From Rhodospirillales bacterium (GTDB lineage: Bacteria; Pseudomonadota; Alphaproteobacteria; Micavibrionales; Micavibrionaceae): 64,000 bases of DNA. How positions within the stretch are numbered: the stretch's first letter is position 1; each line of letters starts with the position of its first letter. Shown here piece by piece: positions 44,246 to 52,550 of this stretch. Both the position numbers and the translations under genes were made by a program. The DNA is taken from positions 62,001 to 126,000 of the forward strand of contig JACKIV010000005.1 of NCBI GenBank assembly GCA_020638285.1, given 5' to 3'. The notes beneath the pieces are model-generated. The model saw only the letters and a list, made by a program, of their open reading frames with translations. It did not search any database and had not been told where the DNA came from.

Positions 44246-46495
44246 ATGGTCAAAGCTATGGACGATCTGTTCACGAGGGAAGACAAACCAAAGGCCCAAT
44301 ACCGAACGGTCGCGGTTCTTACGACTGCGCCGATCGAGAAGCCTTATGACTACCGTATCCCGGAAGACACGGATGTAAAGATCGGCGATTATGTCCGGGT
44401 TCCCATGGGAAGATCCCTTGTTCCCGGCGTAGTGTGGGGAAGCGAAGGTGGGCAGGTCCAGACCAAAAAACTCAAAACCATAGACGAACGGTACGACCTT
44501 CCGCCCATGCCGCAGGCGCATCGGATCTTTCTGGACAAAGTTGCGGCCTATACGCTTTCCCCTGCAGGCAGCGTTCTGAAAATGGCCCTGTCCGTTCCCG
44601 ATGCCTTGAGTCCCCCCGACAGCGCACGCGGATATGTCCTGAGCGAGACGGGTAGAGCGGTACTGAATCCGGCCCCCGGCACAAAGACGTACGCATCTTT
44701 GAAAGCGGAACACGTACGCATTCTGGAAAAAGTAAAGGATGGAGTCCCCCGCCGGGCAGCGGAACTGGCGCGTCTGGCCGGGTGCAGCGCAGGAGTCATG
44801 AAGACCCTTGAGAAAAAAGGACTTCTGGAAAGCATTGCTCTGACGCCCTGCCCGCCCTGCAGCACACCCGACCCGACACGTACGGGACCAATATTATCCG
44901 AAGACCAAAATACAGCCGCCCGTACGCTCTGCCACGCTGTGATGGAAGGAAAATATTCCGCAACTCTGTTGGATGGCGTGACAGGCGCTGGAAAAACAGA
45001 GGTGTATTTCGAAGCCGTTGCCGCCGCCATTGAAAAAGGTCATCAGGCTCTCATTCTTCTTCCTGAAATTGCCTTATCCAATGCTTTTATCGACCGGTTT
45101 CAGACGCGTTTCGGGTGTACGCCCGCCCTGTGGCACTCGGCCTTGAGCCCAGGCGTACGCCGGGCGACGTGGCGAGGAGTGGCACAGGGAGCCGTACGTG
45201 TCATCGTTGGCGCACGCTCAGCCTTGTTTTTGCCCTATTCTGATCTCGGCCTGATCGTGGTGGACGAAGAACATGACCCGGCTTTCAAACAGGATGAGGG
45301 GGTGACGTACAACGCCCGGGATATGGCGGTCCTGCGAGCCCATACGGGACAGATTCCTGTCGTTCTGGTCTCCGCAACCCCCAGTCTGGAGACAATCCAT
45401 AATGTCTGGACCGGACGGTATCGGCATCTGGTTTTACCTGATCGTCACGGCGGGGCAGGCCTGCCGACCCTTCACATTCTGGATTTGAAAAAGGACAAGC
45501 CCGAGCGTCAAAGCTTTATCGCTCCGACTCTGCGCAAGGCCGTGGCCGAGACGCTCGACGCAAACGAGCAAGCTCTCCTCTTTCTCAATCGCCGGGGATA
45601 CGCGCCTTTGACCCTGTGCCGGAGTTGCGGCCACCGGATGGAATGCCCCCGTTGCACGGCGTGGCTTGTGGAACATCGGCGCAGCGAACGTCTGGCGTGC
45701 CATCATTGCGGGTTTTCGATGCCCTTGCCGAAAATATGCCCGTCTTGCCATGAAACCGAAAGCTTTGCAGCGTGCGGTCCCGGTGTGGAGCGTATTCACG
45801 AAGAGATCAAGGCTCTATTCCCGCAGGCCCGTACGCTTTTGCTGGCCAGCGATACAACAGAAGGCGATGCGGCGATGCGTACGGCTTTGGCCGACATACG
45901 CGAACACCGGGTGGATATCGTGATCGGCACCCAGATTGTGGCAAAAGGGCACCATTTTCCGAAACTGACGCTTGTGGGCGTAATCGACGCCGATCTGGGC
46001 CTGTCGGGCGGAGAATTGCGGGCAACCGAACGAACATACCAGCTTCTCCATCAGGTTGCGGGGCGCGCAGGTCGTGAAGAACGGCCCGGCCATGTGTACC
46101 TGCAGACGTACACCCCGGAAAGCCGAGTCATTCAGGCTCTGGCCGCCGGGAGCCGGGATGCGTTTCTGGAAATTGAGGCCGGAGAGCGTGAGCGTGCCGG
46201 AATGCCCCCTTTTACCCGCCTTGCCGGAATTATCGTATCAGGAACAAATGAAGCCCAGGTCGATGCGGTGGCCCGTACGCTTGGTTACAATGCACCCAAT
46301 GCTCCTGGGATCCGGACGCTCGGCCCTGCAGCAGCCAGTCTGGCACGCCTACGAGGACAATACCGCCGTCGCCTTCTGGTGATTGCAGACAAATCCGTAA
46401 ACATCCAGAAGGCCGTACGCACATGGCTATCGGAGACAAAGATCCCGTCATCCGTACGTGTCCGCGCGGATATCGACCCACAGGGGTTCGGCTAG
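44246..46495 (+). CDS. priA: Primosomal protein N', replication restart helicase
   Basis: Reloads the replisome at stalled forks. 749 residues. DNA-binding N-terminus, Walker A 'DGVTGAGKTEVYFE' near residue 241, DEEH box ('IVVDEEHDPAFKQDEG') near 339, and the zinc-binding insertion with paired Cys ('CRSCGHRMECPRC', 'CHHCG', 'CPSC') about 457-500. C-terminal helicase motifs 'QIVAKGHHFPKLTLVGVIDAD' and 'GRAGREERPG' are intact. The coding sequence is unusually rich in GTACG/CGTAC. The start could be M1 or M5. Confidence 0.97.
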   Translation: MVKAMDDLFTREDKPKAQYRTVAVLTTAPIEKPYDYRIPEDTDVKIGDYVRVPMGRSLVPGVVWGSEGGQVQTKKLKTIDERYDLPPMPQAHRIFLDKVAAYTLSPAGSVLKMALSVPDALSPPDSARGYVLSETGRAVLNPAPGTKTYASLKAEHVRILEKVKDGVPRRAAELARLAGCSAGVMKTLEKKGLLESIALTPCPPCSTPDPTRTGPILSEDQNTAARTLCHAVMEGKYSATLLDGVTGAGKTEVYFEAVAAAIEKGHQALILLPEIALSNAFIDRFQTRFGCTPALWHSALSPGVRRATWRGVAQGAVRVIVGARSALFLPYSDLGLIVVDEEHDPAFKQDEGVTYNARDMAVLRAHTGQIPVVLVSATPSLETIHNVWTGRYRHLVLPDRHGGAGLPTLHILDLKKDKPERQSFIAPTLRKAVAETLDANEQALLFLNRRGYAPLTLCRSCGHRMECPRCTAWLVEHRRSERLACHHCGFSMPLPKICPSCHETESFAACGPGVERIHEEIKALFPQARTLLLASDTTEGDAAMRTALADIREHRVDIVIGTQIVAKGHHFPKLTLVGVIDADLGLSGGELRATERTYQLLHQVAGRAGREERPGHVYLQTYTPESRVIQALAAGSRDAFLEIEAGERERAGMPPFTRLAGIIVSGTNEAQVDAVARTLGYNAPNAPGIRTLGPAAASLARLRGQYRRRLLVIADKSVNIQKAVRTWLSETKIPSSVRVRADIDPQGFG

Positions 46496-46574
46496 GCCAG
46501 ACCAAACACGTACACACCATGCGGCTCAGGCAAACCCCTTGCTTTTTCAGACGTTTTTCTGTCATAAGAATCGG

Positions 46575-47687
46575 ATGCTCCTGACCGGCCTTGATAAACC
46601 GCCGAACAAAACCCGCGTGGTGGTCGCCATGTCGGGCGGAGTGGATTCGTCCGTGGCGGCGGCCCTGTTGCACGAAGCCGGATACGATGTCGTGGGCGTG
46701 ACGCTTCAGCTTTACGACTATGGGGAGGCGCTGCGCAAAAAAGGGGCGTGCTGTGCCGGAGCCGATATCCGCGATGCAGCTCGTGTGGCCCGAGAGCGCG
46801 GCTTTCCCCACTACGTCCTGGATTACGAAAACACATTTCAGAATTCTGTTATTGATGAATTTGCCGATGCGTACATACGCGGCGAAACACCTGTGCCCTG
46901 CGTACGATGCAACCAGACCGTCAAATTTCGGGACCTTTTGATCGTGGCCCGCGATCTGGGGGCGGACTGTATGGTCACGGGACACTATGTCCAGCGCAAG
47001 GAGTCTGCCGATGCCCCCCCCGCTTTGTGCCGCGCCGTGGATCCGCTCAAGGATCAGAGCTATTTTCTCTTTGCCACAACGCGCGAACAGCTTGATTTTC
47101 TGCGTTTTCCTCTGGGCGGCATGACCAAGTCCGAAACACGGGCCCATGCAACACGACTGGGGCTGGTGACAGCAGACAAACCCGATTCGCAGGATATATG
47201 CTTTGTCCCCGGGGGCGATTACGCGGCAGTTGTCCGGCGTCTGCGCCCTCAGGCGGCCCGCCCCGGCGAGATCGTCCATATAGACGGGCGCGTTCTGGGC
47301 CACCACGAAGGAATTGTGGGCTATACGATCGGCCAGAGGCGAGGACTGGGCATTGGCGGAGGCCACAACCCCGACAACGACCCGTTTTATGTTGTTGAAA
47401 TTAATGCCGATGCCGCACGCGTGATCGTAGGGCCGAAGGAAGCTCTGGCACGCAACATTCTGTTTCTCAGGGATTGTAACTGGCTGGACGCACCAGAAGG
47501 CGAAGATATTTCCCTGAAATTTCGATCCATGATGGAACCAATTCCGGCGCAAGTGTACATCCTTCAGAGCGGCAGGGCGAAAATCATGCTCGACACACCG
47601 CATTATGGAATTGCTCCCGGTCAAGCCGCCGTGTGTTACCGGGGCGAGCGCGTCATCGGGGGCGGGTGGATCGAACGCACAGCCTGA
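46575..47687 (+). CDS. mnmA: tRNA-specific 2-thiouridylase
   Basis: Thiolates U34 of tRNA for Lys, Glu and Gln. 370 residues from the ATG at 46575. P-loop 'AMSGGVDSSVAAALL'; cysteines for sulfur relay in 'PVPCVRCNQTVKF' and 'KPDSQDICFVPGGDY'; tRNA-binding region 'GYTIGQRRGLGIGG'. A longer frame back into the priA tail is possible but not family-like. The gene follows priA by 79 bases. Confidence 0.96.
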   Translation: MLLTGLDKPPNKTRVVVAMSGGVDSSVAAALLHEAGYDVVGVTLQLYDYGEALRKKGACCAGADIRDAARVARERGFPHYVLDYENTFQNSVIDEFADAYIRGETPVPCVRCNQTVKFRDLLIVARDLGADCMVTGHYVQRKESADAPPALCRAVDPLKDQSYFLFATTREQLDFLRFPLGGMTKSETRAHATRLGLVTADKPDSQDICFVPGGDYAAVVRRLRPQAARPGEIVHIDGRVLGHHEGIVGYTIGQRRGLGIGGGHNPDNDPFYVVEINADAARVIVGPKEALARNILFLRDCNWLDAPEGEDISLKFRSMMEPIPAQVYILQSGRAKIMLDTPHYGIAPGQAAVCYRGERVIGGGWIERTA

Positions 47688-47779
47688 CTCACCCGCTCTT
47701 GAAAAAAGAGACGTTTCACGGTAACGATGGACCTTTGATCCGTTCTTCTCAGGCTTTTCTGCTCGGAGGTCTTTAAATT

Positions 47780-48277
47780 ATGCCCCTTCCCGAAACACCG
47801 CCCCCCGAACATTTTATTTCATGGCACGAGATTCACAGGACCTGTGACGTATTGGCGGATCGGCTGCGCGGGGCGGGACCTCTGGAAGACGGGGCATGGG
47901 AAGGCTTGATCGCGATTACGCGCGGCGGACTTGTTCCAACGGCTCTGCTGGCGCGCGCGCTTGACATCCGCCGGATCGACACGCTCTGCATCGTCAGTTA
48001 CGACGACCGGGCGCGTGGCACGGGGGACATTCTGAAAAAACCGGAAGCGGCGGGCGATGGAACAGGCTGGATCGTCGTGGATGATCTGTCCGACAGTGGG
48101 CAAACCCTCCTTACAGCACGAAAAATCCTTCCCGGCGCGGTGTACGTCTGCCTGTACGCCAAGCCCGAAGGTGCCCCACACACAGATGTTTTTCTGGAAG
48201 AACGCCCTCAGGATACCTGGATTGTTTTTCCGTGGGAGATTACCGCGTCCGACGCAACAGAAAAGACAAATCCGTGA
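47780..48277 (+). CDS. gpt: Xanthine/guanine phosphoribosyltransferase
   Basis: Salvages guanine, xanthine and hypoxanthine with PRPP. 165 residues. 'GLIAITRGGLVPTALLARAL' is the N-terminal block, the PRPP motif is 'WIVVDDLSDSGQTLLTAR', and 'EERPQDTWIVFPWEI' is the characteristic C-terminus of Gpt. GGAGGT precedes the ATG. The stop overlaps the next start as GTGA. Confidence 0.92.
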   Translation: MPLPETPPPEHFISWHEIHRTCDVLADRLRGAGPLEDGAWEGLIAITRGGLVPTALLARALDIRRIDTLCIVSYDDRARGTGDILKKPEAAGDGTGWIVVDDLSDSGQTLLTARKILPGAVYVCLYAKPEGAPHTDVFLEERPQDTWIVFPWEITASDATEKTNP

Positions 48278-49059
48278 CCGATCAGAGCATCAAAATCCCC
48301 GTTGCGGAAAGCCAGTTTCTGGGTGCGTGCTTTGTTCCCGCCGTGCAAAAAGAAAACGATCCGATCCGGCGGGAAATGCCTCCGCTCGTAATTCTGGCGC
48401 ATGGATTCCCGTTTACCTCGCGCGCGGGCGGGGAAAGCGGTCTGTTCCACCGGATTGCCATGGTTCTGGCCGAACGGGGCTTGCCCAGCCTCACCTTCGA
48501 TTTTCGTGGATGCGGGGAAAGCCATGGGCGCACCGAAGATTTCACTCTGGGCGGGGCCAGTGTTGATTTCGCCGCCGTCATAGCATGGGCGCGCGGGGCG
48601 GGGTTTTCGCGGTTTTTCTTTGTCGCGGAAGGGCTTGGCGCCACGGTTGCGCTGACAAAACTTGAGCCCGATGTCAAGGCCATTGCCTTGCTCTGGCCCG
48701 TTCTGGACCCACGCGCCACAGCGATTTCTCAATTTCAGGCCGATCCGGATATGCCCCTGCCCCCGGCGGGAACCTATCAGACGTTCAACGGCCAGAAAAT
48801 CGGCCAGCGGCTTTTGTATGAAATGGTCAACACGAACCTTTTGCCTTTTTTAAGAAAGATCAGGATTCCGGTTCTGATCCAGCATGGAGACGAGGATACG
48901 TTCGCTGCTCCCGGTCAACTTGATCTGGCCAGAACCTGCCTTCGCAGCCCGCGGGCAGATATTACGACTTATCAGGGCGGGGACCATGGCCTGACCGATC
49001 CATCCCTGCGCAAATACATTCTTTTTCATATAAAGGAATTCTTTGGCAAATATGCTTGA
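48274..49059 (+). CDS. Alpha/beta-hydrolase-fold protein lacking the nucleophile serine
   Basis: 261 residues from a GTG that overlaps the gpt stop. The fold is clear ('LVILAHGFPFTS', then 'LTFDFRGCGESHG'), but the nucleophile elbow reads 'FFFVAEGLGATVAL', where the family has GxSxG; Gly stands at the Ser position. The Asp ('QHGDEDTFAAP') and His ('GGDHGLTD') of the triad remain. It is therefore either a non-hydrolytic homologue or uses another residue. No signal peptide. A promoter-like sequence for rpmI begins over its stop codon. Confidence 0.8.
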   Translation: MTDQSIKIPVAESQFLGACFVPAVQKENDPIRREMPPLVILAHGFPFTSRAGGESGLFHRIAMVLAERGLPSLTFDFRGCGESHGRTEDFTLGGASVDFAAVIAWARGAGFSRFFFVAEGLGATVALTKLEPDVKAIALLWPVLDPRATAISQFQADPDMPLPPAGTYQTFNGQKIGQRLLYEMVNTNLLPFLRKIRIPVLIQHGDEDTFAAPGQLDLARTCLRSPRADITTYQGGDHGLTDPSLRKYILFHIKEFFGKYA

Positions 49060-49085
49060 TTTTCTCCGACAGGGGCGTGTATAAG
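49056..49085 (+). promoter_or_regulatory. Putative promoter of rpmI-rplT
   Basis: TTGATT at 49056-49061 and TATAAG at 49080-49085 are separated by 18 bases. It overlaps the stop of the hydrolase gene and lies about 100 bases before rpmI. This is a moderate match only. A perfect palindrome, CTTTGATATCAAAG (49163-49176), abuts the rpmI Shine-Dalgarno. Confidence 0.5.
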
Positions 49086-49185
49086 GGGCGGTCCTTCACA
49101 AGGGGAAACGGGCGAACCTTGGCCGTATGGAAATCGGCATGCCAGGGCGTCTATCGATAACACTTTGATATCAAAGGAGAAAGAA

Positions 49186-49443
49186 ATGCCGAAGATGAAG
49201 ACCAAGTCGGGGGCGAAAAAGCGTTTTCGCATCACCGGTAAAGGCCGGATCAAGTTCAAACAGGCCAAAACCAGCCACATGATGATGAACAAACCCAAAT
49301 CCATGAAACGCAAGGCCCGGGGGGAACAAATTCTCAACGACTCCGATGCCAAGCTGATTCTGGATAATTTCTTCCCCTATGGCCGGGGCCGGAAAAAATC
49401 CAGACCCTCCGTTTCCACGTCCATCGTCAAGGGAGGCGCATAA
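49186..49443 (+). CDS. rpmI: Ribosomal protein L35
   Basis: Large-subunit protein. 85 residues from the ATG at 49186, with AAAGGAGA 6 bases upstream. The core 'MPKMKTKSGAKKRFRITG' is unmistakable. It is about 20 residues longer than the usual 65; the extra C-terminal tail is Arg/Ser-rich ('GRKKSRPSVSTS'). The stop overlaps the rplT start by one base (TAATG). infC, normally upstream, is not here. Confidence 0.97.
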   Translation: MPKMKTKSGAKKRFRITGKGRIKFKQAKTSHMMMNKPKSMKRKARGEQILNDSDAKLILDNFFPYGRGRKKSRPSVSTSIVKGGA

Positions 49444-49826
49444 TGGCCCGGACAAAAGGCGGCGCGCGCTCGATCGCACGCCATAAAAAAGTTCTCAAAC
49501 TCGCCAAGGGCTATCGCGGACGCTCAAGCACCTGTTTCCGCCCGGCTCTACAACGGGTTGAAAAAGCTCTGCAATACGCCTATCGCGACCGCCGCAATCG
49601 CAAGCGCGATTTCCGCGCTCTGTGGATTCAGCGGATCAATGCGGGCGTGCGGGTCTATGGCCTGACCTATTCCAAATTCATGGGCGGCGTACACAAGGCC
49701 GGAATCGAAGTGGACCGCAAGGTGCTCTCCGATATGGCCATTCGCGACCCCGAGGCCTTCAAGGCCATCGTCGATGCGGCGGTCAAGGCCCTTGGTTCGG
49801 CAGCACCGGCACCGAAAGCAGCCTAG
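49443..49826 (+). CDS. rplT: Ribosomal protein L20
   Basis: 127 residues. Opens 'ARTKGGARSIARHKKVLKLAKGYRGR', with 'RDFRALWIQRINAGVR' and 'GLTYSKFMGG' in the C-terminal domain. A short Ala/Pro-rich tail ('GSAAPAPKAA') ends it. It is translationally coupled to rpmI through a TAATG overlap, and a strong terminator follows 22 bases after the stop, so pheS/pheT are not part of this operon. Confidence 0.98.
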   Translation: MARTKGGARSIARHKKVLKLAKGYRGRSSTCFRPALQRVEKALQYAYRDRRNRKRDFRALWIQRINAGVRVYGLTYSKFMGGVHKAGIEVDRKVLSDMAIRDPEAFKAIVDAAVKALGSAAPAPKAA

Positions 49827-49847
49827 AATTCTTTGTGTCTTTTTCTA

Positions 49848-49885
49848 AACACCTATCCTTCTCGCTGGGGGATAGGTGTTTTTTC
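49848..49885. terminator. Rho-independent terminator between rplT and the convergent MATE gene
   Basis: An 11-bp perfect stem AACACCTATCC / GGATAGGTGTT with an 11-base loop ends in TTTT, then C. It serves the rpmI-rplT operon; the complementary A-rich side is modest, so it may also work for the convergent gene. Confidence 0.85.
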
Positions 49886-49886
49886 T

Positions 49887-51275
49887 TCACTCTTTCGCCT
49901 CGCGGGTTCGGCAGGCCCGCAAATTCAGAATGTGGAATCCCGCGCCACTCAAGACATTGGTCAGGGCCAGCGCGCCGAAGATTCCCGCCGGGCCATAGAG
50001 AATACTTCCCAGAATCGCCAAAGGCACCGTCAGAACCGCAATCCGCACCACGATCATCATGAAAGAGCGCTTTGGCAAACCCATGGCGTTGAAGGCAGAC
50101 GACCATCCGGGCACAAGGTTTCCAACGATGAAGCTGACTGGAACCACCAGAAAATAAAGCGCCGCGATGCGGATCGTTTCCGGATCGTCGGTGAAGACTC
50201 TGGCCAGAGGCTCTGCGAAGATTGCAAGACCCGCCGCAACAAACACGGACCACCCGACCGAAAATCCGAGCGCGAGATTGAGCGTCCGATGCACCCGATC
50301 AAACAGATGTGCGCCCCAGTTCTGACCAATAATGGGAGCCATGCCTGTCGCCACCGCCATCAGGGGCACAAAAGCAAAGGCTTCCACCCGCGAGGCAATT
50401 CCAAACGCTGCCACCGCCTGCGCGCCGTGAGATGCCATGAGCGCGGTCAAAATGCCTTGGCTAAGAGGCAAAATCGTATTGGTCAGTCCCGCCGGGATGC
50501 CCACATGCAGGATTCTTTTGAGCGAATCGCCAAACCGCTCCGCATGAAACGGGCGCAGGGCGATCAATCCCCGCCGATGCAAAACGATGAGTCCCGCGAC
50601 GGCGGCGCACCCGTTCCCAAAGATTGTCGCAATGGCGGCCCCGGCAATCTCCAGACGCGGAAAACCAAACAGGCCGAAAATCAGGATGGGATCGAGAATG
50701 ACATTGATAAGCGCCGCAACGATCATCACAAACGCTGGAAAAAACGTATCCCCCGTCCCGCGCAGAGCCGCATTTCCGACCATGGGAATAGACAAAAACA
50801 CACCGCCTGCAAACCACGGGATCAGAAAATCACGGATCATGGGCATCATTTCCGGACTGGCGCCCATGGCCCTAAAAAGCGGATCAATGCTCGCAATCCC
50901 GATTCCAGCCAGCACAATGCCAAACAGAGCCGTAAAACAAAGACCATGCGTGGTCACGCGTGCGACCGTATCATGATGGCCCTGCCCAAGCAGACGCGAG
51001 ACGACCGACGACATGCCGATGGCTACGCCGATCAGGACATAATGAACAAACATCGTCACGGGAAAGGTAAAGCTCACCGCCGTCAGGGCGTCATGCCCAA
51101 GCATCGAAATAAAGTACATATCCACAAGCTGGAAACTGATAATCGCCAGAATACCCCAGATCATGGGAATGCTCATCCGGGTCAGATGCCCGGCAACATC
51201 ACCATGAGTAAGATCCCGCTTGCGTTTCGAGACATGAAGAACGGGCGCATCAGCGCTGGACGGAGCATTGGACAT
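49887..51275 (-). CDS. MATE-family efflux transporter
   Basis: 462 residues from the ATG at 51275, preceded by GAGG. Twelve transmembrane helices; MATE features include 'LVDMYFISMLGHDALTAVSF' near helix 1 and 'RGTGDTFFPAF' in the first half. The two homologous halves are visible in the repeated 'P.G....G' pattern. It exports toxic compounds by Na or H antiport; substrate unknown. Confidence 0.92.
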   Translation of the reverse strand: MSNAPSSADAPVLHVSKRKRDLTHGDVAGHLTRMSIPMIWGILAIISFQLVDMYFISMLGHDALTAVSFTFPVTMFVHYVLIGVAIGMSSVVSRLLGQGHHDTVARVTTHGLCFTALFGIVLAGIGIASIDPLFRAMGASPEMMPMIRDFLIPWFAGGVFLSIPMVGNAALRGTGDTFFPAFVMIVAALINVILDPILIFGLFGFPRLEIAGAAIATIFGNGCAAVAGLIVLHRRGLIALRPFHAERFGDSLKRILHVGIPAGLTNTILPLSQGILTALMASHGAQAVAAFGIASRVEAFAFVPLMAVATGMAPIIGQNWGAHLFDRVHRTLNLALGFSVGWSVFVAAGLAIFAEPLARVFTDDPETIRIAALYFLVVPVSFIVGNLVPGWSSAFNAMGLPKRSFMMIVVRIAVLTVPLAILGSILYGPAGIFGALALTNVLSGAGFHILNLRACRTREAKE

Positions 51276-51364
51276 GGGAACCTCGGCGACAAAGACGTAC
51301 AAAGCGCATGACATACAGACCACGCCCCGCGCACAAGGTCAATTCCCGTCCTCCTTTTTCCGGA

Positions 51365-51679
51365 TCAGGACAGAATTGGCGGATCTTGCACATCAAGCAC
51401 AAAGGTCTTGATCCGATCCGTTTGCCCGCCGATAAGGCGCAAGGCTGATTTCGGGACGCGCCAGGATTTGGAAAGCAGCCTGACAAGGGCTTCGTTCGCC
51501 TTGCCGTTTTCCGGGATGGCTGTGACCTGTGCCCGGATCATCACGCGCCCCTGGGCATCCGTAAACAGGCCGCCAAGCCCGTTGCGGGACGCGCCGGGGG
51601 TCAGGCGCACGGAAAAACACCACCCCTCGGAAGTGCGTGTAAAAACAGAAAAATCGTCAGGAGAAAAAATCCGGGTCAT
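51365..51679 (-). CDS. DUF167 (YggU family) protein
   Basis: 104 residues from the ATG at 51679. The family core is clear: 'FSVRLTPGASRNGLGGL' followed by 'IRAQVTAIPENGKANEALVRLLSKSWRVPKSALRLIGGQTDRIK'. Function unknown; it is widely conserved. Alternatives start at a GTG at 51736; the upstream residues are not family-like. It lies upstream of the MATE gene. Confidence 0.88.
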   Translation of the reverse strand: MTRIFSPDDFSVFTRTSEGWCFSVRLTPGASRNGLGGLFTDAQGRVMIRAQVTAIPENGKANEALVRLLSKSWRVPKSALRLIGGQTDRIKTFVLDVQDPPILS

Positions 51680-51744
51680 CGCCAAAAACAAAAAAGAAAT
51701 GGGCCAGTTCTGTTGCGAGGCCGGCCCGCGCCCCACCTGAAGCT

Positions 51745-52080
51745 GTCTAGGTTTCAGGGATTAATTTGTAGCTACTACCTGCTCAATTCTCATTAAGCAG
51801 CGAGAGCGACCTCGCGGGCGTTCTCGTTCGCTACGACGAAGTTGTCGTTGGCAACTAAGTCTTTAAGCCCGATAACGGCGGATACAATACCGGATACAAG
51901 CGCCACCTTTATCACGCATGTCGATCCTGGTTCGGCCCCGCCGGACAGGCCCTTGTGCAAAAGGGCCTCGGAATGGGCCGGGAAACACCGGCCTGTCTGG
52001 TGGAGCCGCCGGGTACTGCCCCCGGGTCCATGTCGTCTATTCCGTGACGTGTTTAGCATCATAGTCGGTTACCCGACACC
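51745..52080 (-). ncRNA. ssrA: tmRNA, circularly permuted two-piece gene
   Basis: Rescues stalled ribosomes. Read on the minus strand the acceptor half comes first: the T-arm CCGGG-GGCAGTA-CCCGG and the acceptor strand CGGCTCC then ACCA, ending at 51998. After a 58-base spacer (51940-51997) with hairpins, the coding half starts GGGGCCG at 51939, followed by AACCAGGATCGAC. GGGGCCG pairs with CGGCTCC including the G3-U pair of alanine identity. The tag frame (51852-51796, then TAA) encodes ANDNFVVANENAREVALAA. A promoter lies at 52085-52113. The 5' and 3' limits are approximate. Confidence 0.93.
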
Positions 52081-52084
52081 GACC

Positions 52085-52113
52085 AGTGTACGCCCCTTTA
52101 TCGCAATTTTCAA
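52085..52113 (-). promoter_or_regulatory. Promoter of the tmRNA gene
   Basis: On the minus strand TTGAAA (52108-52113) and TACACT (52085-52090) are spaced by exactly 17 bases. The predicted start near 52078 is just before the acceptor half of the permuted tmRNA. Confidence 0.7.
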
Positions 52114-52235
52114 GGGTGTTGCGTCCGCCCTCTTTTCTCCTTCCCCTGTCCGGGTTCGCTGTGTCATAATGGGGGGCTTTCCGGCGTAGAAATTGGCTCC
52201 GTCGGCAATTGAAACACTGAGATTTTGCGAACGCC

Positions 52236-52538
52236 ATGGCCCAGACTCAGGAAGAAATTGCGCAGGAAAAACGAAGCTGGCACTGGCGCAACTCCATGCG
52301 CCCGGCGCGGTTTTTCGCCCTGGATGCACGGGCCGCCATTCCGTTTTGCATTTTGCTGTTTCATATCAGCTGGGGGACGTTTATTCTTACCCTTGTGATT
52401 ACCGGATTTTTTCGGCATCTGGAGCGCAAGGGTATGACCTTTCCCTCAGCCCTGCGCGCGATGCGCAGCTGGTTCGTGGGGCAGGCCCGCCCGGCATGGC
52501 TGTCCGTTCGCCGCCGCCGGATGCTTGATTACGGATAA
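52236..52538 (+). CDS. IcmT/TraK-like small inner-membrane protein
   Basis: 100 residues. 'WRNSMRPARFFALDARAAIPFCILLFHISWGTFILTLV' resembles the IcmT/TraK family: a basic segment, the FFxLDAR block and one or two hydrophobic segments, then 'FRHLERKGMTFPSALR'. IcmT is a component of Dot/Icm-type (IVB) secretion systems and IncI plasmid transfer. No other component is encoded in this window. It lies 12 bases upstream of hslV and is likely co-transcribed. Assignment by motif, no search possible. Confidence 0.6.
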   Translation: MAQTQEEIAQEKRSWHWRNSMRPARFFALDARAAIPFCILLFHISWGTFILTLVITGFFRHLERKGMTFPSALRAMRSWFVGQARPAWLSVRRRRMLDYG

Positions 52539-52550
52539 AGGGTTTTCCTG

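Noticed and set aside
46230..47624. A 464-residue minus-strand frame
   Set aside because: Antisense to mnmA and the end of priA, which have unmistakable motifs.
49833..51311. A 492-residue plus-strand frame
   Set aside because: It is antisense to the MATE transporter, whose hydrophobic helices and family motifs are clear on the minus strand; the plus-strand reading is His/Arg-rich nonsense.
51793..52062. An 89-residue open frame on the minus strand
   Set aside because: It coincides with the tmRNA; only its last 19 codons are translated, as the tag. The rest has no protein-like features.
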